Part shown: piece after piece, positions 18,016 to 26,661 of the stretch
Layout of the letters: the number at the start of each line of letters is the position of its first letter
How positions within the stretch are numbered: position 1 is the first letter of the stretch
From: Pectinatus sottacetonis
Lineage (GTDB): Bacteria > Bacillota > Negativicutes > Selenomonadales > Selenomonadaceae
Direction of reading: 5' to 3'
DNA length: 64,000 nucleotides
Assembly (NCBI RefSeq): GCF_015732155.1
Contig: NZ_WIQK01000001.1
Location: forward strand, 1,622,001 to 1,686,000
Program-made: the position numbers and the translations under genes
Notes under the pieces: model-generated
The model's input: the letters and a program-made list of their open reading frames with translations, nothing else
Databases searched by the model: none
Told to the model about the DNA's origin: nothing

Positions 18016-18708
18016 ATGAAAATTATGCGGTTTGAGCATGTAGGACTTATAAAAAAAGAACATGTTATTTTACGAGATATTTCACTGGCGATTGAACCAG
18101 GCTCTATTGTAGGGATAGCAGGACCGTCTGGGTCGGGTAAATCATCTTTACTGCGGTTGATGAATTTATTAGAAAGTCCGACAGAGGGGACTATTCTGTA
18201 TAAAGATAAGAATATTATGGAATATGATCCGATGGAATTGCGCAGCCAGGTAGGCTATGTTTTACAAAAACCATATATTTTCGCAGGAACAGTAGAGGAT
18301 AATTTAGTATATGCGTATAATTTGCGGAATTTGAAACCAGATAAGACCGAGATTCTGAAATTTATGGAAAAATTAAATTTGACACCAGATTTTTTAAATA
18401 AAAAGCGCAGTGAAATGTCAGGGGGAGAACAGCAAAGGATAGCTTTAATAAGGTCACTTTTAATAAAACCCCAGGTAGTATTGCTTGACGAAATAACAGC
18501 TGCTTTAGATGAAAATAATACTATGATATTAGAAAATTTTATAAAAAATTTAAATCAGACTTTAGGCATAACAGTCATATTTGTGACTCATAATCCAGGA
18601 CAATTAAAACGGCTGTCACAAAAGGTTATTTATATAAAAAATGGGGAAGTAGAATTTTGTGATTCGGCTGATAAATATTTTTCCCGGGAGGAACAAATTA
18701 ATGGATAA
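18016..18708 (+). CDS. fetA: ABC transporter ATPase, FetA/YbbL-like
   Basis: A 230-aa ATPase with Walker A GPSGSGKSS, Q-loop VLQKPYIF, signature MSGGEQQRIAL, Walker B VVLLDEITAALD and switch His in FVTHNPGQ. It overlaps the next gene, a UPF0014 permease, by 8 bases. The pair matches E. coli FetAB (YbbLM), proposed to export iron and to help with oxidative stress. The substrate is inferred by homology only. Confidence 0.88.
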   Translation: MKIMRFEHVGLIKKEHVILRDISLAIEPGSIVGIAGPSGSGKSSLLRLMNLLESPTEGTILYKDKNIMEYDPMELRSQVGYVLQKPYIFAGTVEDNLVYAYNLRNLKPDKTEILKFMEKLNLTPDFLNKKRSEMSGGEQQRIALIRSLLIKPQVVLLDEITAALDENNTMILENFIKNLNQTLGITVIFVTHNPGQLKRLSQKVIYIKNGEVEFCDSADKYFSREEQING

Positions 18709-19450
18709 TTGGGCATTGATACTGACATATATTTTACCAGCAATAGCATTGATAATTTCCTATCGGGAGAAATTAGATTTAGGAAGAGACATAATAATCG
18801 GCAGCATAAGGGCTGTGGTTCAATTGATTATTATTGGGCTGGCGCTTAAATTTATATTTGGCCTGGATAATGTTTTTGTTACAGGGTTGATATTGCTTAT
18901 CATGGTTTATAATGCTACCGTAGTTGCTGCACAAAGAGGTGAGGGGATTGAACGGGTAAAAATGATTTCTTTTATCTCAATTTTGCTGGCATTGGTAATA
19001 ACTCTGGGAATTTTGATTGCATTTGGGGCAATCTCGTATGTACCTAGCCAGGCTATTCCCATAAGCGGCATGGTTGTGGGAAATTCAATGGTGGCATTAG
19101 GGGTATTGTACAGAAATCTTTTAACAAATTTCACGGACAGGCGTGATGAGGTAGAAGTTAAATTATGTATGGGAGCTAAGCCGCGTGAAGCAGCCAGAAG
19201 TTTAATAAGAAACAGTATAAAAACGGCGATGGTTCCTACTATTGATTCGATGAAAACATTGGGAATAGTACAGCTGCCAGGCATGATGACAGGTCTTATT
19301 TTGGCAGGAGTTGCACCGGAAACAGCAATAAAGTATCAAATAATGGTGGCGTTTATGTTGACAGGTGCTGTTACAATATCTGGTTTTACTGCCAGCTATT
19401 GGGCTTATCGCAGTTTTTTTAATAGTAGAGCGCAGTTAAAAGATTTTTAA
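18701..19450 (+). CDS. fetB: UPF0014 family ABC permease, FetB/YbbM-like
   Basis: The 249-aa permease starts MDNWALILTYILPAIALI and has about seven membrane helices. Conserved family segments include RAVVQLIIIGLALKFIF and MKTLGIVQLPGMMTGLILAG. ATG 18701 (ATGGATAA, overlapping the fetA stop) is chosen over the upstream in-frame ATG at 18659 because GGGAGGAAC lies before it and the family starts here. It forms a transporter with the preceding ATPase. Confidence 0.9.
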   Translation: MDNWALILTYILPAIALIISYREKLDLGRDIIIGSIRAVVQLIIIGLALKFIFGLDNVFVTGLILLIMVYNATVVAAQRGEGIERVKMISFISILLALVITLGILIAFGAISYVPSQAIPISGMVVGNSMVALGVLYRNLLTNFTDRRDEVEVKLCMGAKPREAARSLIRNSIKTAMVPTIDSMKTLGIVQLPGMMTGLILAGVAPETAIKYQIMVAFMLTGAVTISGFTASYWAYRSFFNSRAQLKDF

Positions 19451-19470
19451 GATAGGGTAAAATAAAAGGG

Positions 19471-19517
19471 CTGTCCAGGTGATATAATCAAATAAATATC
19501 ATCTGGACAGTCTTTTT
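19471..19517. terminator. Bidirectional terminator between fetB and thiE
   Basis: Arms 19471-19485 and 19496-19510 pair over 15 bases with one G-U pair, with A-rich and T-rich flanks. The convergent genes fetB and thiE probably share it. Confidence 0.85.
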
Positions 19518-19553
19518 ATAAATTTATTTATTTAAAAAATAATCGTAGAAATA

Positions 19554-20207
19554 TTAATGGCTAAATACCTTATCCCGTAAGGTTTCAACTTTAGCTGTTA
19601 TATCAGCGGCACTTACAATATCGCTTACTACAGCAATTGTTTTAGCACCGGACTGAACAATTTCATCAATATTGTTTTCGTTTATACCACCAATTGCTAC
19701 GAAAGGCAGCTGGGCATTTTTTACAGCATAATCGAGATATTTGAGGCCGACTGGTTGAGCATTTTTTTTCGTAGCAGTAGCATGAATAGGACCTATACCG
19801 ACGTAATCAATATATTTTTTTAGTTCGTTGGCACGATCCAGCTGTTCAGGACTATGAGTAGATAACCCAATTATTTTTTCGTTACCAAGGATTTTTCTTA
19901 CAATATGCGGAGGTAAATCTGTTTGACCTATGTGTACACCGTCGGCATCAACAGCCATTGCCAAATCAATAAAATCATCAATAATGAAAGTACCGCCGGA
20001 TTGTTTTATCATATCACGCAAAATAAGACATTCTTCATAACGAGAAAGAGCATCCTTTTCTTTTTCACGGTATTGGATAAATTTTATGCCGCCGTCAAGC
20101 ATATCACGGACTACCTCAATATTATCCCGTGCGTTTGATATATTTTCAGCAGTTATTCCATAAATGCCTGTATTGAAAAAAGAGTCCATACCTGCTCGTA
20201 AATTCAT
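19554..20207 (-). CDS. thiE: Thiamine phosphate synthase
   Basis: The 217-aa TIM-barrel enzyme joins hydroxymethylpyrimidine diphosphate with the thiazole phosphate. Motifs are IQYREKEKD near residue 40, DDFIDLAMAVDADGVHIGQ in the middle, GIGPIHATATKK (phosphate loop) and FVAIGGINENN. Length matches the family. ATG follows AGGAGGATATTT. It is the last gene of the thiSGHE operon, separated from thiH by 105 bases that contain a hairpin. Confidence 0.95.
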   Translation of the reverse strand: MNLRAGMDSFFNTGIYGITAENISNARDNIEVVRDMLDGGIKFIQYREKEKDALSRYEECLILRDMIKQSGGTFIIDDFIDLAMAVDADGVHIGQTDLPPHIVRKILGNEKIIGLSTHSPEQLDRANELKKYIDYVGIGPIHATATKKNAQPVGLKYLDYAVKNAQLPFVAIGGINENNIDEIVQSGAKTIAVVSDIVSAADITAKVETLRDKVFSH

Positions 20208-20240
20208 AAATATCCTCCTATGCGATTATATTTACAATAA

Positions 20241-20267
20241 TTAAATGATATTTTGTATATCATTTAA
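20241..20267. repeat. Hairpin between thiE and thiH
   Basis: A perfect 11-bp inverted repeat TTAAATGATAT-TTTGT-ATATCATTTAA lies within the thi operon. No T run follows on the minus strand, so it is more likely an mRNA-stabilising or attenuating structure than a strong terminator. Confidence 0.45.
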
Positions 20268-20312
20268 CAAATTCGTGCATAGGTGAAATATTCCTGCAAA
20301 TATTTTTATTTA

Positions 20313-21425
20313 TTATATGAGAGTCTGCCAATCTTTATAAACAGGTTGGTATCCTTCGTTGTAGAGCATTTGTGCCATTTGCCCGATTGAACGCTGGTCG
20401 GATATTTCGAATTGACCACCGTCATCGCCCTTGGTATGTCCGCCGACAGCAACCGTTACACCACCGGATATTTTAGTTATGCCTATTTTTACTAAATGAT
20501 TACGCATGTCTGGTTTTTCCCGTGTTGATAAGGTTATTCCGGCACGTGGCATAAAGATTCTTAGCGCAGTTATATATTGAACAAGATCAATGTCATTAAC
20601 TATTGATTTAGGAGCATAGCCGGCAGAGCAGGGCCTTATTCTGGGAGTAGATATGGCAATTTCGACTTCTTTATATTTATGTTGCAGATAATCAGCATGG
20701 ACGCCAGTGAAAAAGGCTTCCTCCCGCCATTCATTAAGACCAAGCAATGCACCGACATTCACATTTCTCATCCCGGCTTTACAGGCTCGTTCAGGTGCGT
20801 CAAGCCGGTATTCATAATTTGCTTTGGGACCGCCTGGATGAAGTGTTTTGTAAATATCCTTATTATAACATTCCTGGAACATAGTCATTCCGTCGACACC
20901 CGCTTTTACAGCACGTATGTAATCTTCAAGGGAAAAGGAGTATACTTCAATGGAAACACTATCGAAATATTCACGCAAAACTTTAACAGCAGATAAAATA
21001 TAATTAACAGGGCTGTATTTTTTTGATTCACCAGTGAGAACAAGAATGTTTTTTAAGCCTGTTTGTGATATGGCGGCGGCCTCTTTTTTTATTTCCTCCA
21101 TATTTAGACAGCGACGGTTGATGTTATTATTATGGTTAAAACCGCAGTAAACACAAAGATTATCACAATAATCAGCTATATACATGGGAGTAAACAGTTG
21201 CATTGTATAGCCAAAGTTTTTTATTGTTTCCTCACGTGAACGTCGAGCCATTGCTTCCAAATGTTTTTGAGCAGCAGGTGCCAGTAAAGTTAGAAAATCC
21301 ATACGAGTTAAATGCGGCGTATTCAAAACACGTAATACATCAGTAGATGTTATTCCCGCAAAAAAGCTTTTGAAATCAAGCTGAGTATATTTTTGTTTTT
21401 CTTCTAAAAAAGATGCGGTGGTCAA
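20313..21425 (-). CDS. thiH: 2-iminoacetate synthase
   Basis: This 370-aa radical SAM enzyme cleaves tyrosine to dehydroglycine for thiazole formation. The cluster motif CX3CX2C is seen in DNLCVYCGFNHNN. LVLTGESKKYSP and GGHTKGDDGGQFEISDQRS are typical of ThiH. Translation begins at TTG 21425, immediately after the thiG stop, with AAGGAGG 8 bases upstream. The presence of ThiH rather than ThiO fits an anaerobe. Confidence 0.95.
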   Translation of the reverse strand: MTTASFLEEKQKYTQLDFKSFFAGITSTDVLRVLNTPHLTRMDFLTLLAPAAQKHLEAMARRSREETIKNFGYTMQLFTPMYIADYCDNLCVYCGFNHNNNINRRCLNMEEIKKEAAAISQTGLKNILVLTGESKKYSPVNYILSAVKVLREYFDSVSIEVYSFSLEDYIRAVKAGVDGMTMFQECYNKDIYKTLHPGGPKANYEYRLDAPERACKAGMRNVNVGALLGLNEWREEAFFTGVHADYLQHKYKEVEIAISTPRIRPCSAGYAPKSIVNDIDLVQYITALRIFMPRAGITLSTREKPDMRNHLVKIGITKISGGVTVAVGGHTKGDDGGQFEISDQRSIGQMAQMLYNEGYQPVYKDWQTLI

Positions 21426-22226
21426 TTATGCTTCCTCCTTATGTAAAAAACCGGTAAGTGGAGAGGAAGCACTGGCACTGATTGTTCCCAGTACGCGGCC
21501 TATTCCAGCCAGATAAGCTGTCCGTCCGGCATCGACAGCTTTAGAAAAGGCTTGAGCCATTTTCAAAGGATCTTTGGCAGTGGCTACTGCTGTATTGACA
21601 AGTACAGCTGCAGCACCCATTTCCATACATTCAGCAGCTTCTGAAGGTTTGCCTATACCAGCATCAACAACTACAGGCAGGTCAATTTCATCGATTAATA
21701 TTTGAACCAATTCTTTTGTACGCAGGCCTCTGTTAGAACCAATAGGGGCAGCAAAAGGCATTACAGCAGCAACTCCAGTGTCGCAAAGGCGTTTTGCTGT
21801 CATTAAGTCAGGGCTGATATAGGGAAGTACAGTGAACCCTTCTTTTACAAGAGTTTCAGAAGCTTTTAAAGTTTCCATATTGTCAGGCAGTAAATATCTG
21901 TTATCGGATATTACTTCTATTTTTATCCAGCTGCCACAGCCCATAGCTTTAGATAAATGGGCAATACGTATAGCTTCATCGGCGGTGCGTGCACCTGATG
22001 TATTGGGCATAAGTATTACATCATCAGGAATATAATCGAGAATGTTTTCTTCATGGGAACCTTGATTGGCACGCCGCAATGCTACTGTTACTACAGATGC
22101 ATTTGCGGCATGGATGACATCAGGCATATTTCGGTTGTTAGAAAATTTACCTGTACCAATAAAAAACCGGCTTTTTAAAATTTTACCATTAATTTGTAAA
22201 TTGTCATTAGTATTACTTTTTATCAT
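21426..22226 (-). CDS. thiG: Thiazole synthase
   Basis: The 266-aa protein forms thiazole phosphate from deoxyxylulose phosphate, dehydroglycine and ThiS thiocarboxylate. Family segments include [12 protein letters not shown], the Schiff-base lysine region WIKIEVISD and [20 protein letters not shown]. Its ATG overlaps the thiS stop (ATGA), and the ribosome binding site AGGAGGCGG lies inside the Gly-Gly codons of thiS. Confidence 0.95.
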   Translation of the reverse strand: MIKSNTNDNLQINGKILKSRFFIGTGKFSNNRNMPDVIHAANASVVTVALRRANQGSHEENILDYIPDDVILMPNTSGARTADEAIRIAHLSKAMGCGSWIKIEVISDNRYLLPDNMETLKASETLVKEGFTVLPYISPDLMTAKRLCDTGVAAVMPFAAPIGSNRGLRTKELVQILIDEIDLPVVVDAGIGKPSEAAECMEMGAAAVLVNTAVATAKDPLKMAQAFSKAVDAGRTAYLAGIGRVLGTISASASSPLTGFLHKEEA

Positions 22227-22429
22227 TTGGAACCGCCTCCTACAAAAGTGATTATTTCTATTGAGTCATTTTCGCTAAGAAAAATATCAGGCCAAGCATG
22301 TTTGTTTGTGATCTGCTCGTTGAGCTCTGCCACAGCATGGCCGGCAGTCATATTTTTCTGTTCCATTAGTTCTTGCAAAGTTGTTTTTGCAGGAACGACA
22401 GTTTTTTCCCCATTTACAATTACTTGCAA
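22223..22429 (-). CDS. thiS: Sulfur carrier protein ThiS with a C-terminal extension
   Basis: A 68-aa ubiquitin-like carrier that brings sulfur to ThiG as a C-terminal thiocarboxylate. It begins [16 protein letters not shown] and ends VGGGSK. Standard ThiS ends in Gly-Gly, whose carboxylate is adenylated by ThiF; here two residues (Ser-Lys) follow. Start is TTG 22429 behind AAGGAGTTGATGTT. It is the first gene of the operon, right after the TPP riboswitch terminator. No thiF is seen in the window. Confidence 0.88.
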   Translation of the reverse strand: MQVIVNGEKTVVPAKTTLQELMEQKNMTAGHAVAELNEQITNKHAWPDIFLSENDSIEIITFVGGGSK

Positions 22430-22454
22430 AACATCAACTCCTTAAAATAAAAAA

Positions 22455-22480
22455 ACGTCTATCCTGATCAGGATAGACGT
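22455..22480 (-). terminator. Expression-platform terminator of the TPP riboswitch
   Basis: A perfect 26-base palindrome (11-bp arms around GATC) followed on the minus strand by TTTTTTTATTTT. It lies between the TPP aptamer and thiS, so thiamine pyrophosphate binding probably favours termination here. Confidence 0.88.
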
Positions 22481-22497
22481 AAACTTCTATTACCAAT

Positions 22498-22580
22498 ACT
22501 TCCTACGCAGGCATTATCCCGATCAGGTCAAAGGTCAGGTGCTTACAGCCCTTTCTCAGCCTATAACATAGGCTCCCTTG
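22498..22580 (-). promoter_or_regulatory. TPP riboswitch (THI element)
   Basis: Read on the minus strand the region contains GGGAGCC, GGCTGAGAAAGGGC, ACCTTTGACCTGATC and AATGCCTGCGTAGGAAGT in the order and spacing of the TPP aptamer. It precedes an intrinsic terminator and thiSGHE, so it should repress thiazole and thiamine phosphate synthesis when thiamine pyrophosphate is plentiful. Confidence 0.96.
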
Positions 22581-22656
22581 TAAAAATATTTATTTTATAT
22601 ATGCTATTTTATGCCGATAAAGTAAATTTGTCAAATCATTAAAAAATAATATCATA

Positions 22657-24066
22657 TTACCAATTGATTCCATTGCCGGAAATGATATTATCTTGGGGGG
22701 CGTTGGACAGCTGTAAGTTCATCATTACAGGCATATTGGCTTCGGCTGTTATCCACTTTTGCAGTTTTGCGGCATCCTTTGGCTGCATTGCTTCTTTTAC
22801 GAAAACAATAACAAAAAATTTTTTAAATACTATATTGCCTTTATCGTCTGTAGAAGAAATAGAAGCACCTTCAATATTTTCTACTTGGGGAAATAGGATG
22901 CTGGCACTTTTGTTTAGAGAAGTAAGGAGCTTTTTATCATCATTGAGCCGAAGATAAGCGGGATAATAGGAAACACTGAGAGTTTTATATTTTTTTAGTT
23001 CAGCTTCTTTAGTTGAAAGCAGGTTATTGTTGTTTGATTCATTAAGCTTATTTTCAATAAGGCTCTGGACATCATCTTTGCTTATAGCGCGTGAATAATT
23101 GTTTTGAATGATTTTTAAGCGAAAATCGCGTAATTGGTTATATTTTTTTAACGATGTAGTTAAAGAGGCAATTTCATGTTCTTGTAAAGGTTGTCCTATT
23201 AAAATAATTTCCAGGAGTTTGTCATTTGGAAGCATTTTGTAAGATATTACCTGCGAGTTGTCAAAGATGAAATTATCTGCTATATATGTTTTCATTTCAG
23301 TAGTTTCCAAATTAAGTTTTACACTTTTATAGGCCATATATATACTGGGAATTATAGTTAAAATTCCTATTATTACCAGATATGTACGCTGACGGTTAAA
23401 TATTCGCCGCGAAATATAAGCTTTGCTGGGAATACGTATCATTTTTAAAAAGATAAAACTAGCCAGGCAGATAAAAAAGCTATTGATGAAAAAAAGATAT
23501 AATGCCCCCAGAAAAAATTTTGCTGAATGTATAGATAATCCATAACCGGCTGTGCATAATGGAGGCATGAGAGCTGTAGCAATGGCAACACCAGGAATCA
23601 CGTTGCTTTTTTCTTTGCGGGTTATTCCAATAATACCGGCAAGACCGCCAAATATAGCAATTAATACATCCCATATGGTAGGTTCAGTGCGGGCTAGTAA
23701 TTCGGAAGACGCTGTTGATATAGGAGAAAGCTGAAAATATATAGCAGATGCAAGGACTGATAATGATACCTGAAACATAAGTTTAAAAAAAGATTTCTTA
23801 ACATAGTTTGTGTCGTACGAGGCCATGCCATAACCTATACCCATTATAACGCCCATTAAGGGCGATATAAGCATAGCCCCAATCACAACGGCAGTGCTAT
23901 TCATATTGAGACCAATAGAGGCAATAAAAATAGCTAGAATAAGTATGCACATATTAGTCCCTTTTATTGTGCTGCCACTATTTATTCGCTGGGTTATTTC
24001 GGGAATATCAGCACGGTCTTCACTTAAGATAAACAGGTCAGTAAATAATTTTTTTATGGGTTCCAT
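22657..24066 (-). CDS. DUF389 family membrane protein
   Basis: A 469-aa protein with about six membrane helices in the first half (for example STAVVIGAMLISPLMGVIMG) and a soluble C-terminal half. The helices match the DUF389 (TIGR00341) family of unknown function. It is separated from the thi operon by the riboswitch region. No partner gene is adjacent and no specific role can be given. Confidence 0.85.
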   Translation of the reverse strand: MEPIKKLFTDLFILSEDRADIPEITQRINSGSTIKGTNMCILILAIFIASIGLNMNSTAVVIGAMLISPLMGVIMGIGYGMASYDTNYVKKSFFKLMFQVSLSVLASAIYFQLSPISTASSELLARTEPTIWDVLIAIFGGLAGIIGITRKEKSNVIPGVAIATALMPPLCTAGYGLSIHSAKFFLGALYLFFINSFFICLASFIFLKMIRIPSKAYISRRIFNRQRTYLVIIGILTIIPSIYMAYKSVKLNLETTEMKTYIADNFIFDNSQVISYKMLPNDKLLEIILIGQPLQEHEIASLTTSLKKYNQLRDFRLKIIQNNYSRAISKDDVQSLIENKLNESNNNNLLSTKEAELKKYKTLSVSYYPAYLRLNDDKKLLTSLNKSASILFPQVENIEGASISSTDDKGNIVFKKFFVIVFVKEAMQPKDAAKLQKWITAEANMPVMMNLQLSNAPQDNIISGNGINW

Positions 24067-24266
24067 TGAGTGTCATCCTTTCATTAAATATGTCAAAATA
24101 TTCATGGTATTATTATGACTGTGCTGTAATAATAGATAATATAAACATAATGCTGTCGTTGAAAAATATACTGGGCTATCCTTTTTTAGCATGGAGTAAA
24201 AATTTCATATATTTTTTTATTATTTTTCGCATTGTGCTAGCTGGTAATAATTAACTTTACAAAAAA

Positions 24267-24326
24267 GGTTCAACAGACTATCCTTCTAAGTATCTAAGCC
24301 CAAAGAAGTGTAGCAAATGTTGAACC
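24267..24326. repeat. 60-nt structured inverted repeat
   Basis: Outer arms GGTTCAACA (24267-24275) and TGTTGAACC (24318-24326) are perfect. Inner segments CTA...CTTCT and AGAAG...TAG also pair, giving an interrupted hairpin. No T run follows. It may be a mobile-element end, a MITE fragment or a small structured RNA; only the symmetry is certain. Confidence 0.5.
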
Positions 24327-24353
24327 AATTTAAGTATAGACAAAGTAACTTAA

Positions 24354-24482
24354 AATTACAATCATATTTATCAAATTGGTAGTGAAATTTATTGGTATTG
24401 TATAAATAACAAACCTTTGCGTAATTTCAATTCAAAAATTTTAAAGAATTATGCAGATATTGAATATATTTCAACTATATAA
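24354..24482 (+). pseudogene. Short coding-like remnant of unknown origin
   Basis: An open frame of 42 codons without a start codon reads NYNHIYQIGSEIYWYCINN and continues to TAA at 24482. The composition looks protein-like (aromatics, charged residues), but no family is recognised. It may be the tail of a lost transposase or other gene, or it may be chance. Confidence 0.25.
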
Positions 24483-24510
24483 TATCTTCATTTTTATTCA
24501 TTAGCATAAT

Positions 24511-24765
24511 ATGATTACTATAGCACTTGATCCTGAAATGGTGGGAGAAGTGCTTAAGGTAATGCGATCTTTGGCTGATTCAGGAATGACGATGGTTGTT
24601 GTCACACATGAAATGAATTTTGCCAGAGAGGTTGCTAATAGGGTTATTTTTATGGCTGACGGACATATTGTAGAAGAAGACCGCCCAGAAAAACTTTTTA
24701 CAGCACCTGAAAATAAAAGAACACAGGCATTTTTGAGTTCGGTTTTAAAACCGTTGGATAGTTAA
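24511..24765 (+). pseudogene. Truncated polar amino acid ABC ATPase (GlnQ C-terminal fragment)
   Basis: From about 24526 the frame reads [20 protein letters not shown], then [17 protein letters not shown] and a normal C-terminus. These are the end of the D-loop, the switch histidine and the tail of GlnQ/HisP-like ATPases. Walker A, Q-loop, signature and most of Walker B are missing, so the 84-residue remnant cannot hydrolyse ATP. The break falls inside the usual DEPTSALDPEM motif. No permease or binding-protein gene remains nearby. Confidence 0.85.
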
Positions 24766-24910
24766 TTATGCAGAAGGAGTTTGTTGTATAGCAAAACAGT
24801 TATACTGATGGCAATTGCAATAAACAAGAAATAAGCAGCGGCTATTGCATTAAATAAAAGAATGCTTTAATATTATTATTATTTTGTATATTGAGGAGCA
24901 TTAATATTTA

Positions 24911-25789
24911 ATGAATAACCGCTTAAAAGGTTTTTTGCTGATTATTGCAGGAACTAGTTTTTGGGGAGCATCAGGTGTTGTGGTACAGTACTTGCTGCAT
25001 GATAAAATGTTTAACGCCCAGTGGCTGACTTGCATCAGGCTTACAGGGGCTGGAATTATCTTGCTAGTAATGGATAAAGTTTGCTATAGAAGCCGATTAT
25101 TATCTATATGGAATCGCTCAAGTGCGAAGGATATTATCGCTTTTAGTATGTTGGGGATGCTTGGAACGCAGCTTACCTATATTTTAACTATTTTAAACAG
25201 TAATGCAGCAACAGCAACTATTTTGCAGTATCTTATGCCAGCATTTGTCTTGGTATATATGCTGGCTGCTGAAAAGCGCGGGCCTATGGTAAAAGAAGGA
25301 ATTTGTCTTTTTATGGCGATTTCTGGAACGTTTCTGCTTGTTACAAAAGGACAGCTTAATACACTGGCAATTTCTCTGCCGGCATTAATTTGGGGATTGA
25401 TATCGGCACTGGCGGCAGCCTTCTATACATTGCAGCCAAGAAAAATGCTGAGATGCTATCATTCATCACTGATTGTGGGCTGGGGAATGTTTACTGGCGG
25501 GGTAATATTATCATTGTTTAAATCCCCTTTTGATTTTACTGGTACTTTAGATTTATATTCAATAGTGGCATTGTTATTTGTTGTAATTTTCGGGACAGTT
25601 TTGTCTTTTTGGACTTATATTGAAAGTACGAAGTATTTGTATCCTACTGAAGTGGGGGCAATGGCATCAATAGAGCCATTGGTGTCGGTCGTTTTATCCG
25701 TAGTTTTTATGAATGTGGCATTTGGTATTCCTGAAATATGTGGTAGTATATTAATTGTTGGAACAGTGTTTGTTTTGGCGAAAAAGTAA
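24911..25789 (+). CDS. EamA/DMT family transporter
   Basis: The 292-aa protein has ten predicted membrane helices in two EamA repeats. It starts MNNRLKGFLLIIAGTSFWGA; the second repeat includes YPTEVGAMASIEPLVSVVLS. Family members export amino acids, nucleosides or other metabolites. It has no operon partner, and a hairpin terminator follows. Confidence 0.88.
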   Translation: MNNRLKGFLLIIAGTSFWGASGVVVQYLLHDKMFNAQWLTCIRLTGAGIILLVMDKVCYRSRLLSIWNRSSAKDIIAFSMLGMLGTQLTYILTILNSNAATATILQYLMPAFVLVYMLAAEKRGPMVKEGICLFMAISGTFLLVTKGQLNTLAISLPALIWGLISALAAAFYTLQPRKMLRCYHSSLIVGWGMFTGGVILSLFKSPFDFTGTLDLYSIVALLFVVIFGTVLSFWTYIESTKYLYPTEVGAMASIEPLVSVVLSVVFMNVAFGIPEICGSILIVGTVFVLAKK

Positions 25790-25808
25790 AAAAACTTGAA
25801 CATTTTTC

Positions 25809-25851
25809 AAACAGGGTACAGTAATATAATTTTCTTTGCTGGACCCTGTTT
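25809..25851 (+). terminator. Terminator after the EamA gene
   Basis: Arms AAACAGGGT (25809-25817) and ACCCTGTTT (25843-25851) pair perfectly across a 25-base loop. The T tract is short, so efficiency may be moderate. Confidence 0.6.
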
Positions 25852-26109
25852 ATTAACGCAAAAAAACATATAAATTTATTATTATGTAGATTTTTTTTTG
25901 ATATTATTGTAAAATCATATATTAAACAGACTGCTAATGATGAAAAATGTTGCATATGAATAAATCGAAAGTGTTACTTTATATCAATATGCATACAAAT
26001 CAGAATATTCATTGAGCAGACGGCAGCAAAAAAATTATATAATTTTTTAATATTATGGAAAAGCAGATTTTTTTGCTGGAAAATCCAGCTATGAAGAGGT
26101 GATTTATTT

Positions 26110-26640
26110 ATGAAACATGCCCTTTCTGTTTTGGTGAATAATAAACCAGGGGTTTTATTGCGTGTAGTGGGAATGATTTCCCGCCGCTCGTTTAATATTG
26201 ATAGCTTGTCAGTGGGAGTAACACAGCCGCCTGAATATTCACGTATTACTATTTTTTTTAAAGGTGAGGCATATATAGTTGACCAAATGATAAAGCAGAT
26301 TGGTAAGATTCCCGATGTTACAGCAGTACAGCTGCATAACCCTAAAGATGCAGTATACAGAGGAATGACATTAGTAAAGGTAAGAACTGATGATGATAAT
26401 AGATTAGATGTATTAAAAATTGCAGAATTGTTTAGGGCACATGCTGTCGATGTACAGACAACGACACTTATTTTTGAAATAACAGGACAGGATGAAAAAG
26501 TGGAGGCATTTACAAGGTTGCTTGCCCCATATGGAATACTGGAAATAATAAGAACAGGGCAGATAGCAATGGAACGGGGAGAAAAAACTATTAATAATTA
26601 TGCAGAAAAAAAAGAATTTTATGGGAAAAGTGTGATTTGA
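26110..26640 (+). CDS. ilvN: Acetolactate synthase small (regulatory) subunit, copy 1
   Basis: A 176-aa regulatory subunit with an N-terminal ACT domain, MKHALSVLVNNKPGVLLRV, and the small-subunit C-terminal domain, including GQDEKVEAFTRLLAPYGI. Such subunits confer feedback inhibition by valine and stimulate the catalytic subunit. Here the small subunit comes first, 21 bases before its large subunit, reversing the usual order and that of copy 2. No T-box or branched-chain-rich leader peptide was found upstream. Confidence 0.92.
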   Translation: MKHALSVLVNNKPGVLLRVVGMISRRSFNIDSLSVGVTQPPEYSRITIFFKGEAYIVDQMIKQIGKIPDVTAVQLHNPKDAVYRGMTLVKVRTDDDNRLDVLKIAELFRAHAVDVQTTTLIFEITGQDEKVEAFTRLLAPYGILEIIRTGQIAMERGEKTINNYAEKKEFYGKSVI

Positions 26641-26661
26641 TATGTTATTGGAGTAGATAAA

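Larger units (their letters stand above)
24067..24510. other. Non-coding scar region with a structured inverted repeat
   Basis: No intact gene is visible. The stretch holds a structured inverted repeat at 24267-24326 and a short degenerate coding-like frame at 24354-24482. It ends at a truncated amino-acid ABC ATPase. This looks like a region of past insertion and deletion. Confidence 0.5.

Noticed and set aside
24066-24254. 62-codon open frame on the plus strand
   Set aside because: No ribosome binding site, no family features; it lies in the AT-rich leader of the DUF389 gene on the opposite strand.
25854-26109. T-box or leader-peptide attenuator upstream of ilvN copy 1
   Set aside because: No T-box motif; the short ATG frames contain no run of Leu, Val or Ile codons. 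Only an AT-only palindrome is present.
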